Source: Thiohalocapsa marina (GTDB lineage Bacteria > Pseudomonadota > Gammaproteobacteria > Chromatiales > Chromatiaceae). Taken from it: a DNA stretch of 52,778 nt. The notes beneath the pieces are model-generated. The model saw nothing but the letters and a program-made list of their open reading frames with translations. It made no database searches and was not told the origin of the DNA. The position numbers and the translations under genes are program-made. Where the stretch lies: the NCBI RefSeq assembly GCF_008632335.1, contig NZ_VWXX01000027.1, positions 1-52,778 on the forward strand, read 5' to 3'. Shown here in pieces: positions 36,350 through 46,936 of this stretch; the first letter of the stretch is position 1, and the number at the start of each line of letters is the position of its first letter.

Positions 36350-37713
36350 TCATCGCCGTTCCTTGATCTCGATGCCCAGGGAGCGGAGCTTGCGATACAG
36401 GTGGGTGCGTTCCATGCCGGCCTCCTTGGCCATCTTGCTGACGTTGCCGGCGTGCTTGTCGAGCTGGTAGTCGAGGTAGGCCTTCTCGAACTGCTCGCGC
36501 GCCTGGCGCAGGGGCTGGTCGAAGGAGACCAGGCCCTCCAGGGGCTGGGCGGGGGCCGTCGCGGTGGAGCCCAGGGCGGTCTCCACCTCGGTCTGGGTGA
36601 TCTCGTCGCCGGCGCCCAGGATCAGCACCCGCTGTACCAGGTTCTTGAGCTCGCGCACGTTGCCGGGCCAGTTGTAGTTGCGCAGGAAGTTCTGCGCGCC
36701 GACGCTGAAGCGCCGGTAGGGCAGTTTCTCGTGGGTGGCGAAGTAGTCGACGTAGAAGTTGAGCAGGTCGGGGATGTCCTCGGCGTGCTCGCGCAGCGGC
36801 AGGATGTGCAGCGGGACCACATTGAGGTGGTAGAACAGGTCCTCGCGGAAGCGGCCCTCGCGCACCTCTTCCTTCAGGTCGCGCTGGGTGGCGGCGATGA
36901 TGCGCACGTCGATGGCCACCGGATCGCTGCCGCCGACGCGCAGGAACGAGCCGGTATCCAGCGCCCCGAGCAACTGGCTCTGGGCCTCCAGGTCCATGTC
37001 CGCCACCTCGTCCAGCAGCAGCGTGCCGCCGGCGGCCTGCTCCAGACTGCCGTAGTGCACATGGCCGCCTTCCTCGCTGCCGAACAGCTCGCGGGCGGCA
37101 TTGCCGCGGGCGATGGCGGACACGCCCAGGTCGACGAAGGGGCGTTCGCGGCGGGCGCTCTGCGAGTGCAGGAAGCGGGCAAAGGTCTCGCGCCCGGTGC
37201 CGGGCTCGCCGGTGATCAGCACCCAGGTGTCGTGCTGGGCGATGCGCTTGACCTGTTCGCGCAGCCGCTGCATGGCGGCGGAACGGCCGGCGGGCTCGTG
37301 CACCAGCGGCGTGCGCCGACGCAGGCCGACGTTCTCGCGCACCAGCTTGTCCGCCTCCAGCGCACGCTCCACGGTGAGCAGCAGCTTGGCCAGGGACAGC
37401 GGCTTTTCAAGAAAGTCGTAGGCGCCGAGCCGGGTGGCCTCCACCGCCGTTTCCACGTTGCCGTGGCCGGACATCATGATCACCGGGCAGGGCAGGCCAT
37501 CGTCCTCGGCCCATTCCTTCAGCAGGCTGATGCCGTCCAGGTCGGGCATCCAGATGTCGAGCAGAATGAGGTCCGGTCGGCGCTCGCGCAGGGCACGCCG
37601 GGCGGCCTCGCCGTTCTCGGCATTGGCGATGGTGTACCCCTCGTCTTCGAGGATGTCCCGTACCGTTTCGCGGATGTCTGGCTCGTCGTCCACGACGAGG
37701 ATATGGGTTGCGC

Positions 37714-37717
<4 letters not shown>
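36350..37717 (-). CDS. ntrX: NtrX-like response regulator with degenerate AAA+ domain
   Basis: The 455-residue regulator has a receiver domain (1-125, phosphoacceptor D54, K105-type EKP), a sigma-54-interaction AAA+ domain (about 140-375), and a Fis-type HTH (about 415-450). Two core elements are altered: Walker A is GEPGTGRE with Arg176 in place of Lys, and the GAFTGA loop is replaced by EEGGHVHYG (216-224). Walker B (GTLLLDEV) is kept. It may therefore regulate without sigma-54 remodelling. It overlaps the ntrY stop (ATGA) and is the partner regulator of that kinase. Confidence 0.93.
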
Positions 37718-39908
<2,191 letters not shown>

Positions 39909-39912
<4 letters not shown>

Positions 39913-40511
39913 GGCGTCAGCGGCCACTTGGTCCACTCGGTGGATTGTTTCCAGGCCGGGTAGAGGTAGGCCATGGGCCGCAGGGGCAACGGCAGCTCCT
40001 CGATGTCCAGCGCGGCGCGGATGTGGACCTCGTAGCGCCGGTCCGGGTCGAGCCGGTCGTGGTCCAGCAGTTGCAGCTCCTGGATCTCGCCCAGGGCCGC
40101 CACGGCGGCATCACGGGTCACGTAGGTGCGGCCGCTCTCGCCCGGCAGGCGCGACACCAGATAGCGCTCGGACAGGGGCTTGTAGCGGATGCGATAGCGC
40201 AGGCGCTGGTCCACCAGGCTCTCGCCCCAGATCCAGGCGCCCTTTGGCCGCACCTGGATGTGCACCTCCAGGGTCAGGGGCACGCCATTGTCCAGGGCCT
40301 CCAGCGCGCGCTCGCTGAAGCGGTAGTCGATCTGCGCATCCATCACGTAGGTGCCGTTAACTAGCCGCGTGATCACCGAAGACACCGTGAAGCCCGCTTC
40401 GGAACCCGCATTCGCTCGGGCATCCGCAGCCAGCAGGGCCGCCATCGGCAGCATCGCCAGCAGCACTGACAGCAACAGCCCGAAGCGGGCAGGGCGCGTC
40501 GACGGCGTCAT
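39909..40511 (-). CDS. DUF4390 exported protein
   Basis: The 200-residue product has a signal peptide (about 10-32, LLLSVLLAMLPMAALLAADARA) and a beta-rich DUF4390 domain (VSSVITRLVNGTYVMDAQIDY, RFSERALEALDNGVPLTLEVHI, LRYRIRYKPLSERYLV). The function is unknown. Genes of this family are regularly found between rsmB and ntrY, overlapping both by ATGA as here, which suggests a periplasmic modulator of the NtrY sensor; that is inference. Confidence 0.9.
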
Positions 40512-41971
40512 GAAGGGCTCGCCCCGGTGGTCTTCTCCAGCACCGCGTAGTAGAAGCCGTCGCCGCCGTCGAGCTGCGGCAGCAGTTGTCGGCCCGGTGT
40601 GTCGGCCGGGCCGGCGCCAGGGCCGGCATCAGGGCCGGCATCAGGGCCGGCATCAGGGCCGGCGCCAACGCTGTCGTCCCTGATGGGTCGCTCGCGGGCA
40701 TCGGCATGGCGCGCCAGGAAGGCGCGGACCTGCTCCGCGTTCTCGTCCGGCAGCACGGAACAGGTGGCATACAGCAGCCGCCCGCCGGGCAGCAGCAGCG
40801 GCCAGAGGGCGTCGAGCAGGGTCCGCTGCGCCGCGACCAGGGCGGCGATGTCGCTGTCCCGGCGCAGCCACTTGATGTCGGGATGGCGGCGGATCACGCC
40901 GGTGGCGGAACAGGGTGCGTCCAGCAGGATGCGGTGGTAGGGGGCGCCGGGCCAGTCCACCGTCGGCCGGCTGGCATCCGCGGCCAGGCAGTGCGCCGAG
41001 AGTCCGAGTCGGTCCAGGTTCTGGCTCAGGCTCTGCAGGCGTTCGGGGTCGGTGTCGACGGCGGTCAGTTCCAGCTTGCCGCCGGCGCGCTCCAGCATGT
41101 GGGCGGTCTTGCCGCCGGGGGCGGCACAGGCGTCGAGTACCCGTTCGCCGGGCCTGGCGTCCAGCAGGGCCGCGGCCAGTTGCGCGGAGGCGTCCTGCAC
41201 CGAGACCAGGCCGTCGTCGAAGCCGGGCAGGTCGCGGGTGGACACCGGCTGCTGCAGCTGCAGGGCGGCGTCGAGGTGGGCCAGGGCCTGGCTTTCGATG
41301 CCCTGCTGCCGCAGCCGTTCGCCGTAGTCGTCGCGACCGATCCGCAGGCGGTTGACCCGCAGTGTCATGGGTGCGCGGGCGTTGCTGGCGGTGACGATGG
41401 CCTGCCACTGCGCCGGCCAGGCGGTCTGCAGGCGGTTCAGCAGCCAGCTGGGGAACAGCCAGACGGCCTCGGCGTCCTGCTCGGCCCGCGCCAGCAGTTG
41501 ATCGCGTTCGCGCTGGAAGCGTCGCAGTACGGCGTTGACCAGGCCGGCCAGCCGTGGCCGCTGTAGCAGCCGGGCGGCGGCGACGGTGGCCGAGACGGCG
41601 GCGTGGGGCGGCGTGCGCATGGCGCTGAGCTGATGCAGGCCCACCAGGATCAGCGCCTCGATGATCCGGTCTGCCGGTCGCAGGGGGCGTGACAGCAGTT
41701 GTCGCGCGATGGCCTCCAGTCGCCGCAACTCGCGCAGGGTACCGAAGCACAGCGCCTGCAACAGGGCATCGTCGCGGGGATCGAGTCCGACGGCCCGGGG
41801 TTTGCCGTCTGCGGATTGCCGGGTTGCGGATTGAAGGGCCGGGGTCAGTGAGCGTCCGTCGACACGCACCGCATGCACCACCCTGGCGGCCGCGGCGCGC
41901 ACCTCGGCGCCGCTGGCACCGGCCTTTTTGCCCGCGTTAGCCAAGCAGGGCGCCGTCGAGGTGGCGTGCAT
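40508..41971 (-). CDS. rsmB: 16S rRNA m5C967 methyltransferase
   Basis: The 487-residue enzyme has an N-terminal NusB-like domain (about 25-155) and a SAM-dependent RNA methyltransferase domain with the SAM loop DACAAPGGKTAHML, motif IV DAPCSATGVIRRHPDIKW, and the catalytic cysteine in YATCSVLPDENAEQV. The ATG at 41971 overlaps fmt by 35 nt and keeps the KKAGASGAEVRAAAARVV N-terminus usual for the family; a GTG at 41902 is the alternative. Near the C-terminus a 12-bp tandem repeat adds a GPDAGPDAGPDA insert. It is translationally coupled to fmt and DUF4390. Confidence 0.94.
   Translation of the reverse strand: MHATSTAPCLANAGKKAGASGAEVRAAAARVVHAVRVDGRSLTPALQSATRQSADGKPRAVGLDPRDDALLQALCFGTLRELRRLEAIARQLLSRPLRPADRIIEALILVGLHQLSAMRTPPHAAVSATVAAARLLQRPRLAGLVNAVLRRFQRERDQLLARAEQDAEAVWLFPSWLLNRLQTAWPAQWQAIVTASNARAPMTLRVNRLRIGRDDYGERLRQQGIESQALAHLDAALQLQQPVSTRDLPGFDDGLVSVQDASAQLAAALLDARPGERVLDACAAPGGKTAHMLERAGGKLELTAVDTDPERLQSLSQNLDRLGLSAHCLAADASRPTVDWPGAPYHRILLDAPCSATGVIRRHPDIKWLRRDSDIAALVAAQRTLLDALWPLLLPGGRLLYATCSVLPDENAEQVRAFLARHADARERPIRDDSVGAGPDAGPDAGPDAGPGAGPADTPGRQLLPQLDGGDGFYYAVLEKTTGASPS
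40610..40667. repeat. In-frame 12-bp tandem repeat in rsmB
   Basis: The unit CATCAGGGCCGG occurs about four times (last units diverge to CGCCAGGGCCGG), encoding GPDA/GPGA repeats near the C-terminus of RsmB, in a loop region between the catalytic core and the last strand. Changes of whole units keep frame. Confidence 0.85.
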
Positions 41972-42902
41972 TGCTGAAGTCCAGCGCCGACATCGGCCGT
42001 TTGCCTGGTGCCTGCAGCCGGGTGATACGCAGCCGGCCGTCGCCGGTGGCCACGTCGATGCCGTCCCTGCCCGTTGCCAGTACGCGGCCGGGTTCTGGCG
42101 CTGTTCCTGATGGCACGGCGGTGTCGACCTCCGGCCCCAACGCGGTGGCGGACCAGATGCGCAGGACCTCGTCACCGAGACGGGTCTGGGCCACTGGCCA
42201 GGGGTCGAAGGCGCGCACCTGGCGCTCCAGCGCGATGGCGGGGCGAGTCCAGTCGATGCGGGCCTCGTCCTTGCTGAGCTTGCGGGCATAGGTGGCCAGG
42301 GCGTCGTCCTGCGGGGTCGGCTGCAGGGTCTGGTCGAGGATGCCCGGCAGCGCGGCCAGCAGCGCCTCCGCGCCCAGGGCCGCGAGGCGATCATGCAGGC
42401 TGCCGCCGGTCTCATCCTTGGCCAGGTCGATGCTGCGCCGCAGGTAGACCGGGCCGGTGTCCAGGCCAGCCTCCATCTGCATGATGCTGATGCCGCTCTG
42501 CGGGTCGCCGGCGAAGATGGCGCGCTGGATCGGGGCCGCGCCGCGCCAGCGCGGCAGTAGTGAGGCGTGGATGTTGACGCAACCGAGCCTGGGGGCCTGC
42601 AGCGCCGCCGGGGGCAGCAGCAAGCCGTAGGCGGCAACGACCATCAGGTCTGCGTCGAGGGCGGCCAGTTGTGCCAGGGCGTCGTCGTCGCGCAGTGTCG
42701 CGGGTTGCTGCACCGGGATGTCCGCCGCCAGGGCGGCCTGTTTCACCGGCGATGGGGTGAGCTTGCGTCCGCGTCCGGCGGGCCGGTCCGGCTGGGTGTA
42801 GACGGCGACAACGGCATGGCCGTGCTCGATCAGCCCGGTCAGGGCGGGCACGGCGAAGTCGGGTGTTCCGGCGAATATGATGCGGGGTTTGCCAGTTTCC
42901 AT
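41937..42902 (-). CDS. fmt: Methionyl-tRNA formyltransferase
   Basis: The 321-residue enzyme formylates initiator Met-tRNA using 10-formyl-THF. It has RIIFAGTPDFAVPAL at the start, the formyltransferase core with the N-I-H motif VNIHASLLPRWRGAAPIQRAI and the substrate loop QMEAGLDTGP, and the C-terminal OB domain (GPEVDTAV to NARHLDGALLG). It follows def on the same strand, but the usual short def-fmt gap is enlarged to 266 nt by a MITE-like insertion. Confidence 0.97.
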   Translation of the reverse strand: METGKPRIIFAGTPDFAVPALTGLIEHGHAVVAVYTQPDRPAGRGRKLTPSPVKQAALAADIPVQQPATLRDDDALAQLAALDADLMVVAAYGLLLPPAALQAPRLGCVNIHASLLPRWRGAAPIQRAIFAGDPQSGISIMQMEAGLDTGPVYLRRSIDLAKDETGGSLHDRLAALGAEALLAALPGILDQTLQPTPQDDALATYARKLSKDEARIDWTRPAIALERQVRAFDPWPVAQTRLGDEVLRIWSATALGPEVDTAVPSGTAPEPGRVLATGRDGIDVATGDGRLRITRLQAPGKRPMSALDFSNARHLDGALLG

Positions 42903-42940
42903 TCCAGTGTCCGGTCCGGCTTTTACGGAGTCGGGTCTTC

Positions 42941-43094
42941 AGGGAAACGCTGATTTATTCAGCATTTCCCGTGCGGGGCAGGAGGCCCCGCCATTTTTAG
43001 CGGCGCAAGCCGCTGAAAATGAAGCGATTCGGAAACCGCGTTTTCGAATCGCGTTCTGATTTGGCCAGGATGGCCAATAAATCAGCGTCTCCTC
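42941..43094. mobile_element. MITE-like palindromic element, copy 3 (inverted)
   Basis: About 154 bp, the reverse complement of copies 1 and 2: ends AGGGAAACGCTGATTTAT and ATAAATCAGCGTCTCCTC (complement GAGGAGACGCTGATTTAT), with GCGGGGC/GCCCCGC, TTTTTAGCGGC/GCCGCTGAAAA, GCGATTCGGAAA/TTTTCGAATCGC and TTGGCC/GGCCAA hairpins. It is inserted between def and fmt within an operon, so it will be transcribed and fold into a string of stem-loops. Confidence 0.88.
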
Positions 43095-43168
43095 AGGTCC
43101 CGGCCCGCCGTCCGGGCGGGCCAGGTGCGATGCCCGTTCGGCTGGCGAATATGGCTGCCGGTACCGGC

Positions 43169-43708
43169 TCAGATGGCGCGCCTGCGCTCGCCGGCGGCCG
43201 CCACCGGCGGTGCGTGGCGCTGCTCCTTTTCCAGCCTGCGCCGGATGCGCTGGCGCTTCAGCGACGAGATGTGATCGACGAACAGGCGACCGTCCAGGTG
43301 ATCGATCTCGTGCTGGATGCAGACGGCCAGCAGGCCGTCGGCGTCCAGCTCGAACGCCTCGCCGTCGCGGTTCAGAGCGCGCACCCGCACGCGCTCGGCG
43401 CGGGTGACGGTCTCGTAGAATCCGGGCACCGACAGGCAGCCCTCGTCCATTTGTTCCTCGCCGTCGCTGGCGAGGATCTCCGGGTTGATCAGGCACAGGG
43501 GCTGGTCTTTCTCATCAGAGATGTCGATGACCACCACGCGCCTGGGGACATTGACCTGGATCGCGGCAAGCCCAATGCCGGGTGCCGCGTACATGGTCTC
43601 GAGCATGTCGTCGACGAGCCGGCGAATGGTATCGTCGACCCGCGACACGGGGTCCGCCCGCCGTCGCAGGCGGGGATCCGGGAAGGTCAGGATTTCCAGT
43701 TTGGCCAT
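43169..43708 (-). CDS. def: Peptide deformylase
   Basis: The 179-residue metalloenzyme removes the N-formyl group from nascent proteins. All three motifs are intact: [15 protein letters not shown] and QHEIDHLDG (metal ligands Cys and two His, catalytic Glu). The ATG at 43708 gives [15 protein letters not shown], the standard N-terminus; the open frame to 43819 is rejected. It is the first gene of the def-fmt-rsmB block and is divergent from the LysM gene, with a 104-nt shared promoter region. Confidence 0.97.
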   Translation of the reverse strand: MAKLEILTFPDPRLRRRADPVSRVDDTIRRLVDDMLETMYAAPGIGLAAIQVNVPRRVVVIDISDEKDQPLCLINPEILASDGEEQMDEGCLSVPGFYETVTRAERVRVRALNRDGEAFELDADGLLAVCIQHEIDHLDGRLFVDHISSLKRQRIRRRLEKEQRHAPPVAAAGERRRAI

Positions 43709-43812
43709 GATCTTGCGTGTGACTGTTTCGCGTATGGTAGGCACGGTGTGCTCTGCGCTAATATCGGCATCATACACTATGATGCAAGTTTGCTCTGCGC
43801 CCGGAGCCGGCG

Positions 43813-45048
43813 TTGTCACCGTACCCGTTTCTTTCGCCGTTGCTGCCCATGCTCCTGCCCTTGCTCATGCCCTTCCTGCTTCTGGCGTCGCTGCTGTCTG
43901 CCGTGCCGTCCTTGGCATTGGCCGCCCCGGCGGTGGAACTGGCGCCGGATGCGCCGGCGCGCTACGTCGTGCGGCCCGGCGACACCCTGTGGGACGTAGC
44001 CGGCCGGTTCCTGCGCGAACCGTGGCGCTGGCCCGAGGTCTGGGATGGAAACCCGGACATCGCCGATCCGGATCGCCTGCATCCGGGCGACGTGCTGCAA
44101 CTGTCCCACCGCGACGGTCGCCCGCGGGTGGGTATTGCCCCCCAGGACGGGGAACTGCGCACGGTCAAGCTGCGGCCGCGGGTGCGGGTCACGGAGCTGG
44201 ACCGCGCCATCCCGGCCATCCCGGTGAATGCGGTGGCTGCGTTTCTGCAGCGGCCGGTGGTCACGGACCCTGGCGACATCGATGATGCGCCCTACGTGGT
44301 CGGCTTCCCGTCCGGTCGTCTGCTCGCCGGGGCCGGCGACGCGATCCATGTGCGCAGGCTGCTGGTGGCCGACGGTGATCGCTATGAGGTGCTGCGTCCG
44401 GGGCAGGCCTACCGCGATCCGGAGACCGGCGAAGTGCTCGGCTTCGAGGAGGCCTTCGTGGCCTCGGCGCGGCTCGAGCGGGTGGGTGATCCGGCCATCC
44501 TGCAGGTGACCGCCTCCCGGCGGGCGGTGCAGATCGGCGATCGCATCCGTTCGGCGCGCGACGCCGAGCCCCTGCGCAGCTTCACGCCCAGGCCGGCACC
44601 GCGGGGCCTGAGGGGACGCATCATTGCCGTGCTCAATGGCGTGACCCAGATCGGGCAGTACGACGTGGTGGTGCTGAACCGGGGCAGTCGCGACGCGCTG
44701 GAGCCAGGCCATGTGCTGTCGGTCTACCGCGGCGGCGAATTGCAACGCGACCAGGTGAAGCGCCGTCGGGCGGACTGGAACTGGCGCAACCAGACGCCGC
44801 TGGACGCCGAGTTCTGGCTCGGCGACTGGGAGTTCGACGGCTGGAACCGCGACCGGCCGGATGCCAATGCGCCGCTGCCGCTGCACCGGCGCACGCTGCG
44901 TGAAGACGCAACGTATGTGGCGCCGGACCAGTACTCCGGCGACATCATGGTGTTCCGGGTGTTTCCGCGGGTGAGCTTCGCCCTGGTCATGCGCGCTACC
45001 CAGGCGATGCATGTGGGCGAGACCGTGTCGGCGCCGCGGGGCTCCTGA
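43813..45048 (+). CDS. Exported LysM-domain protein
   Basis: The 411-residue product has a hydrophobic signal peptide (about 8-38, ending SLALAAP), then a LysM domain (about 50-100, [17 protein letters not shown] to PGDVLQL), and a long uncharacterised region (100-411). Homologues are encoded between def and dprA in many gammaproteobacteria and are thought to bind peptidoglycan. The start given is a TTG with GGAG 6-8 nt upstream; the first ATG (43849) would remove part of the signal peptide. Its stop is 7 nt before the dprA start. Confidence 0.87.
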   Translation: MSPYPFLSPLLPMLLPLLMPFLLLASLLSAVPSLALAAPAVELAPDAPARYVVRPGDTLWDVAGRFLREPWRWPEVWDGNPDIADPDRLHPGDVLQLSHRDGRPRVGIAPQDGELRTVKLRPRVRVTELDRAIPAIPVNAVAAFLQRPVVTDPGDIDDAPYVVGFPSGRLLAGAGDAIHVRRLLVADGDRYEVLRPGQAYRDPETGEVLGFEEAFVASARLERVGDPAILQVTASRRAVQIGDRIRSARDAEPLRSFTPRPAPRGLRGRIIAVLNGVTQIGQYDVVVLNRGSRDALEPGHVLSVYRGGELQRDQVKRRRADWNWRNQTPLDAEFWLGDWEFDGWNRDRPDANAPLPLHRRTLREDATYVAPDQYSGDIMVFRVFPRVSFALVMRATQAMHVGETVSAPRGS

Positions 45049-45055
45049 AGTGGCC

Positions 45056-46246
45056 ATGACCGACAGCCAGCACACCCAGGACTGGCTCGTGCTGAGCGGG
45101 CTGCCGGGGGTAGGTCCGCGCACCATCGCCCTGTTGCTGCAGCGCTTCGGCACGCCGCGGCAGGTGTTGTCTGCCGGGCGCGCCGCCTTGCGGGAGGCAG
45201 GACTCGGCCAGGACGCCATCGACGCCGCCCTGCACCCCGACGAGGCCGCCGTGGCAGCGGCGCTGGCCTGGTCCGAACAGCCGGGGGCGAGCATCCTGAC
45301 CTGCGACGACCCGCGCTATCCGCCATTGCTGGCAGCGCTGGATGCCGCGCCGCCGGTGCTGTTCGTGCGCGGGCGGGTGGACCTGCTGGCGGAGCCGCAG
45401 CTGGCCATCGTCGGCAGCCGCAATCCGACGCCGGGCGGTATCGAAGCGGCCCATGACTACGCCCGCTATCTGGGCGGACTGGGGCTGACCGTGACCAGCG
45501 GGCTGGCCATCGGCATCGATGCCGCGGCCCATCAGGGCGCGCTGTGCTCCGGCTGCACCATCGCTGTGCTCGGCACCGGCCCGGATCGCGTCTATCCCGC
45601 CGCCAACCGCGCGCTGGCACGGCGGATCGCCGACGAGGGCGCCCTGGTCACCGAGTTTCCGCCCGGCACCGGCCCCCAGGCCAGCCATTTTCCACGGCGC
45701 AATCGGGTCATCAGCGGTCTCAGCCTGGGCACGCTGGTGGTGGAGGCGGCGCCGAAGAGCGGCTCGCTGATCACCGCGCGCTTTGCCGCCGAGCAGGGAC
45801 GCGAGGTGTTCGCCATGCCGGGCTCCATCCACAACCCCCTGGCGCGCGGCTGCCACGGCCTGATCCGCCAGGGCGCGAAGCTGGTGGACAGCGCCGACCA
45901 GATCCTGGAGGAGCTGAGTCCCCAGTTGCGTCGCTTCACCCAGGCGCAGCCGCCGGCGCCGGACCGCGCCAGGTCCGGAGCAGAGGCCGGAGCAGGGGCC
46001 GGAGCAGGGGCCGGAGCAGGGGCCGGAGCAGGGGCCGCGGCGAGCCGGCCCGCGGCGGCCGATGGGCTGGACCCGGACTACGCGCGCTTGCTGGCCAGCA
46101 TGGGGTACGACCCGAGGGCGCCGGACGAACTGATCGCCCGCTCCGGCCTGAGCGCACAGGCAGTGTCGTCCATGCTGCTCTTGCTGGAGCTGCAGGGCCT
46201 GGTCAGCGCCCATGCCGGCGGCCGCTACAGCCTGCGCGGCGGTTAG
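45056..46246 (+). CDS. dprA: DNA-processing protein DprA
   Basis: The 396-residue protein protects incoming single-stranded DNA and loads RecA during natural transformation. An N-terminal SAM-like helical region (DWLVLSGLPGVGPRTIALLL) is followed by the Rossmann-type DprA core (AIVGSRNPTPGG, TSGLAIGIDAAAHQGAL, TEFPPGTGPQASHFPRRNRVISGL, SGSLITARFAAEQGREVFAMPG) and a C-terminal winged helix. A Gly-Ala insert encoded by a 12-bp tandem repeat forms the linker between core and winged helix. A GTG at 45050 is an alternative start. Confidence 0.96.
   Translation: MTDSQHTQDWLVLSGLPGVGPRTIALLLQRFGTPRQVLSAGRAALREAGLGQDAIDAALHPDEAAVAAALAWSEQPGASILTCDDPRYPPLLAALDAAPPVLFVRGRVDLLAEPQLAIVGSRNPTPGGIEAAHDYARYLGGLGLTVTSGLAIGIDAAAHQGALCSGCTIAVLGTGPDRVYPAANRALARRIADEGALVTEFPPGTGPQASHFPRRNRVISGLSLGTLVVEAAPKSGSLITARFAAEQGREVFAMPGSIHNPLARGCHGLIRQGAKLVDSADQILEELSPQLRRFTQAQPPAPDRARSGAEAGAGAGAGAGAGAGAGAAASRPAAADGLDPDYARLLASMGYDPRAPDELIARSGLSAQAVSSMLLLLELQGLVSAHAGGRYSLRGG
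45985..46037. repeat. In-frame 12-bp tandem repeat in dprA
   Basis: GCCGGAGCAGGG is repeated about four and a half times, encoding an (GAGA)n linker before the winged-helix domain. It is of the same unit length and similar composition as the repeats in rsmB and the Rpn gene. Unit loss or gain would keep frame and only alter linker length. Confidence 0.9.
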
Positions 46247-46343
46247 CCGAAACCGCAATCCCGTAGGCAACGGGTATATACTGTGCGCACCGCAGCGGCC
46301 GGTCGGGCCGTTGCAGCCAAGGCTCGCCGCCCGAGGTTGATGC

Positions 46344-46820
46344 ATGTACGAGAACATGGTCGATGTCCTGATCTATCTGTACGAGACGTACATGGACGGG
46401 GAGAGTGCGCCCCCCGAGGATCAGGATGCCCTCGAGAACGAGTTGTTCCAGGCCGGTTTCACCAGCGCCGAGATCGACCAGGCCTTCACCTGGCTGGACG
46501 AACTGGCCAGCCGCATGGAAAGCACGGAGTATTCCTCGCGCGGGCTGCCCGCCATGCGCATCTACACCGATGACGAGTGCCTAAAGCTCGACCTCGAAGC
46601 CCGCGGCCTGCTGCTGTTCCTGGAGCAGGGCGGCATCCTCGATCCCCTCAGCCGCGAGCTGGTCATCGACCGCGCGGTGGCCATCGACCAGACCATGGTG
46701 TCGGTGGAAGAGCTGAAGTGGATCGTGCTGATGGTGTTGTTGAACCGACCCGGCAAGGAATCCGCGCTGAGTCAGATGGAAGATCTGATCTACGGCGATC
46801 AATCGGTGTATGTGCACTGA
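46344..46820 (+). CDS. smg: Smg family protein (DUF494)
   Basis: The 158-residue product starts MYENMVDVLIYLYETYM and ends DQSVYVH, the typical frame of Smg/DUF494 proteins. It is helical and acidic, with no known biochemical role; it commonly lies next to dprA and topA as here. A TATACT box at 46277 lies upstream, but no good -35 is paired with it, so it may be cotranscribed with dprA. Confidence 0.95.
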   Translation: MYENMVDVLIYLYETYMDGESAPPEDQDALENELFQAGFTSAEIDQAFTWLDELASRMESTEYSSRGLPAMRIYTDDECLKLDLEARGLLLFLEQGGILDPLSRELVIDRAVAIDQTMVSVEELKWIVLMVLLNRPGKESALSQMEDLIYGDQSVYVH

Positions 46821-46936
46821 GTGAGCGGCCAGCCGCGAGCTACCAGCCTCCGGCTCCCAGCTGTTAACCGCGGTCATGCAAGCCTTTTCGGCCGCTCTAT
46901 CGAGCCGAGCCGCGAACAGCGCAGCGAAATTTTCTC

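Noticed and set aside
40508-42637. 709-residue frame ending in rsmB
   Set aside because: The upstream part is an out-of-frame reading of fmt; NusB-like homology starts near 41940.
46254-46282. Promoter for smg with TATACT at 46277
   Set aside because: The -35 position reads CGCAAT, too weak to call.
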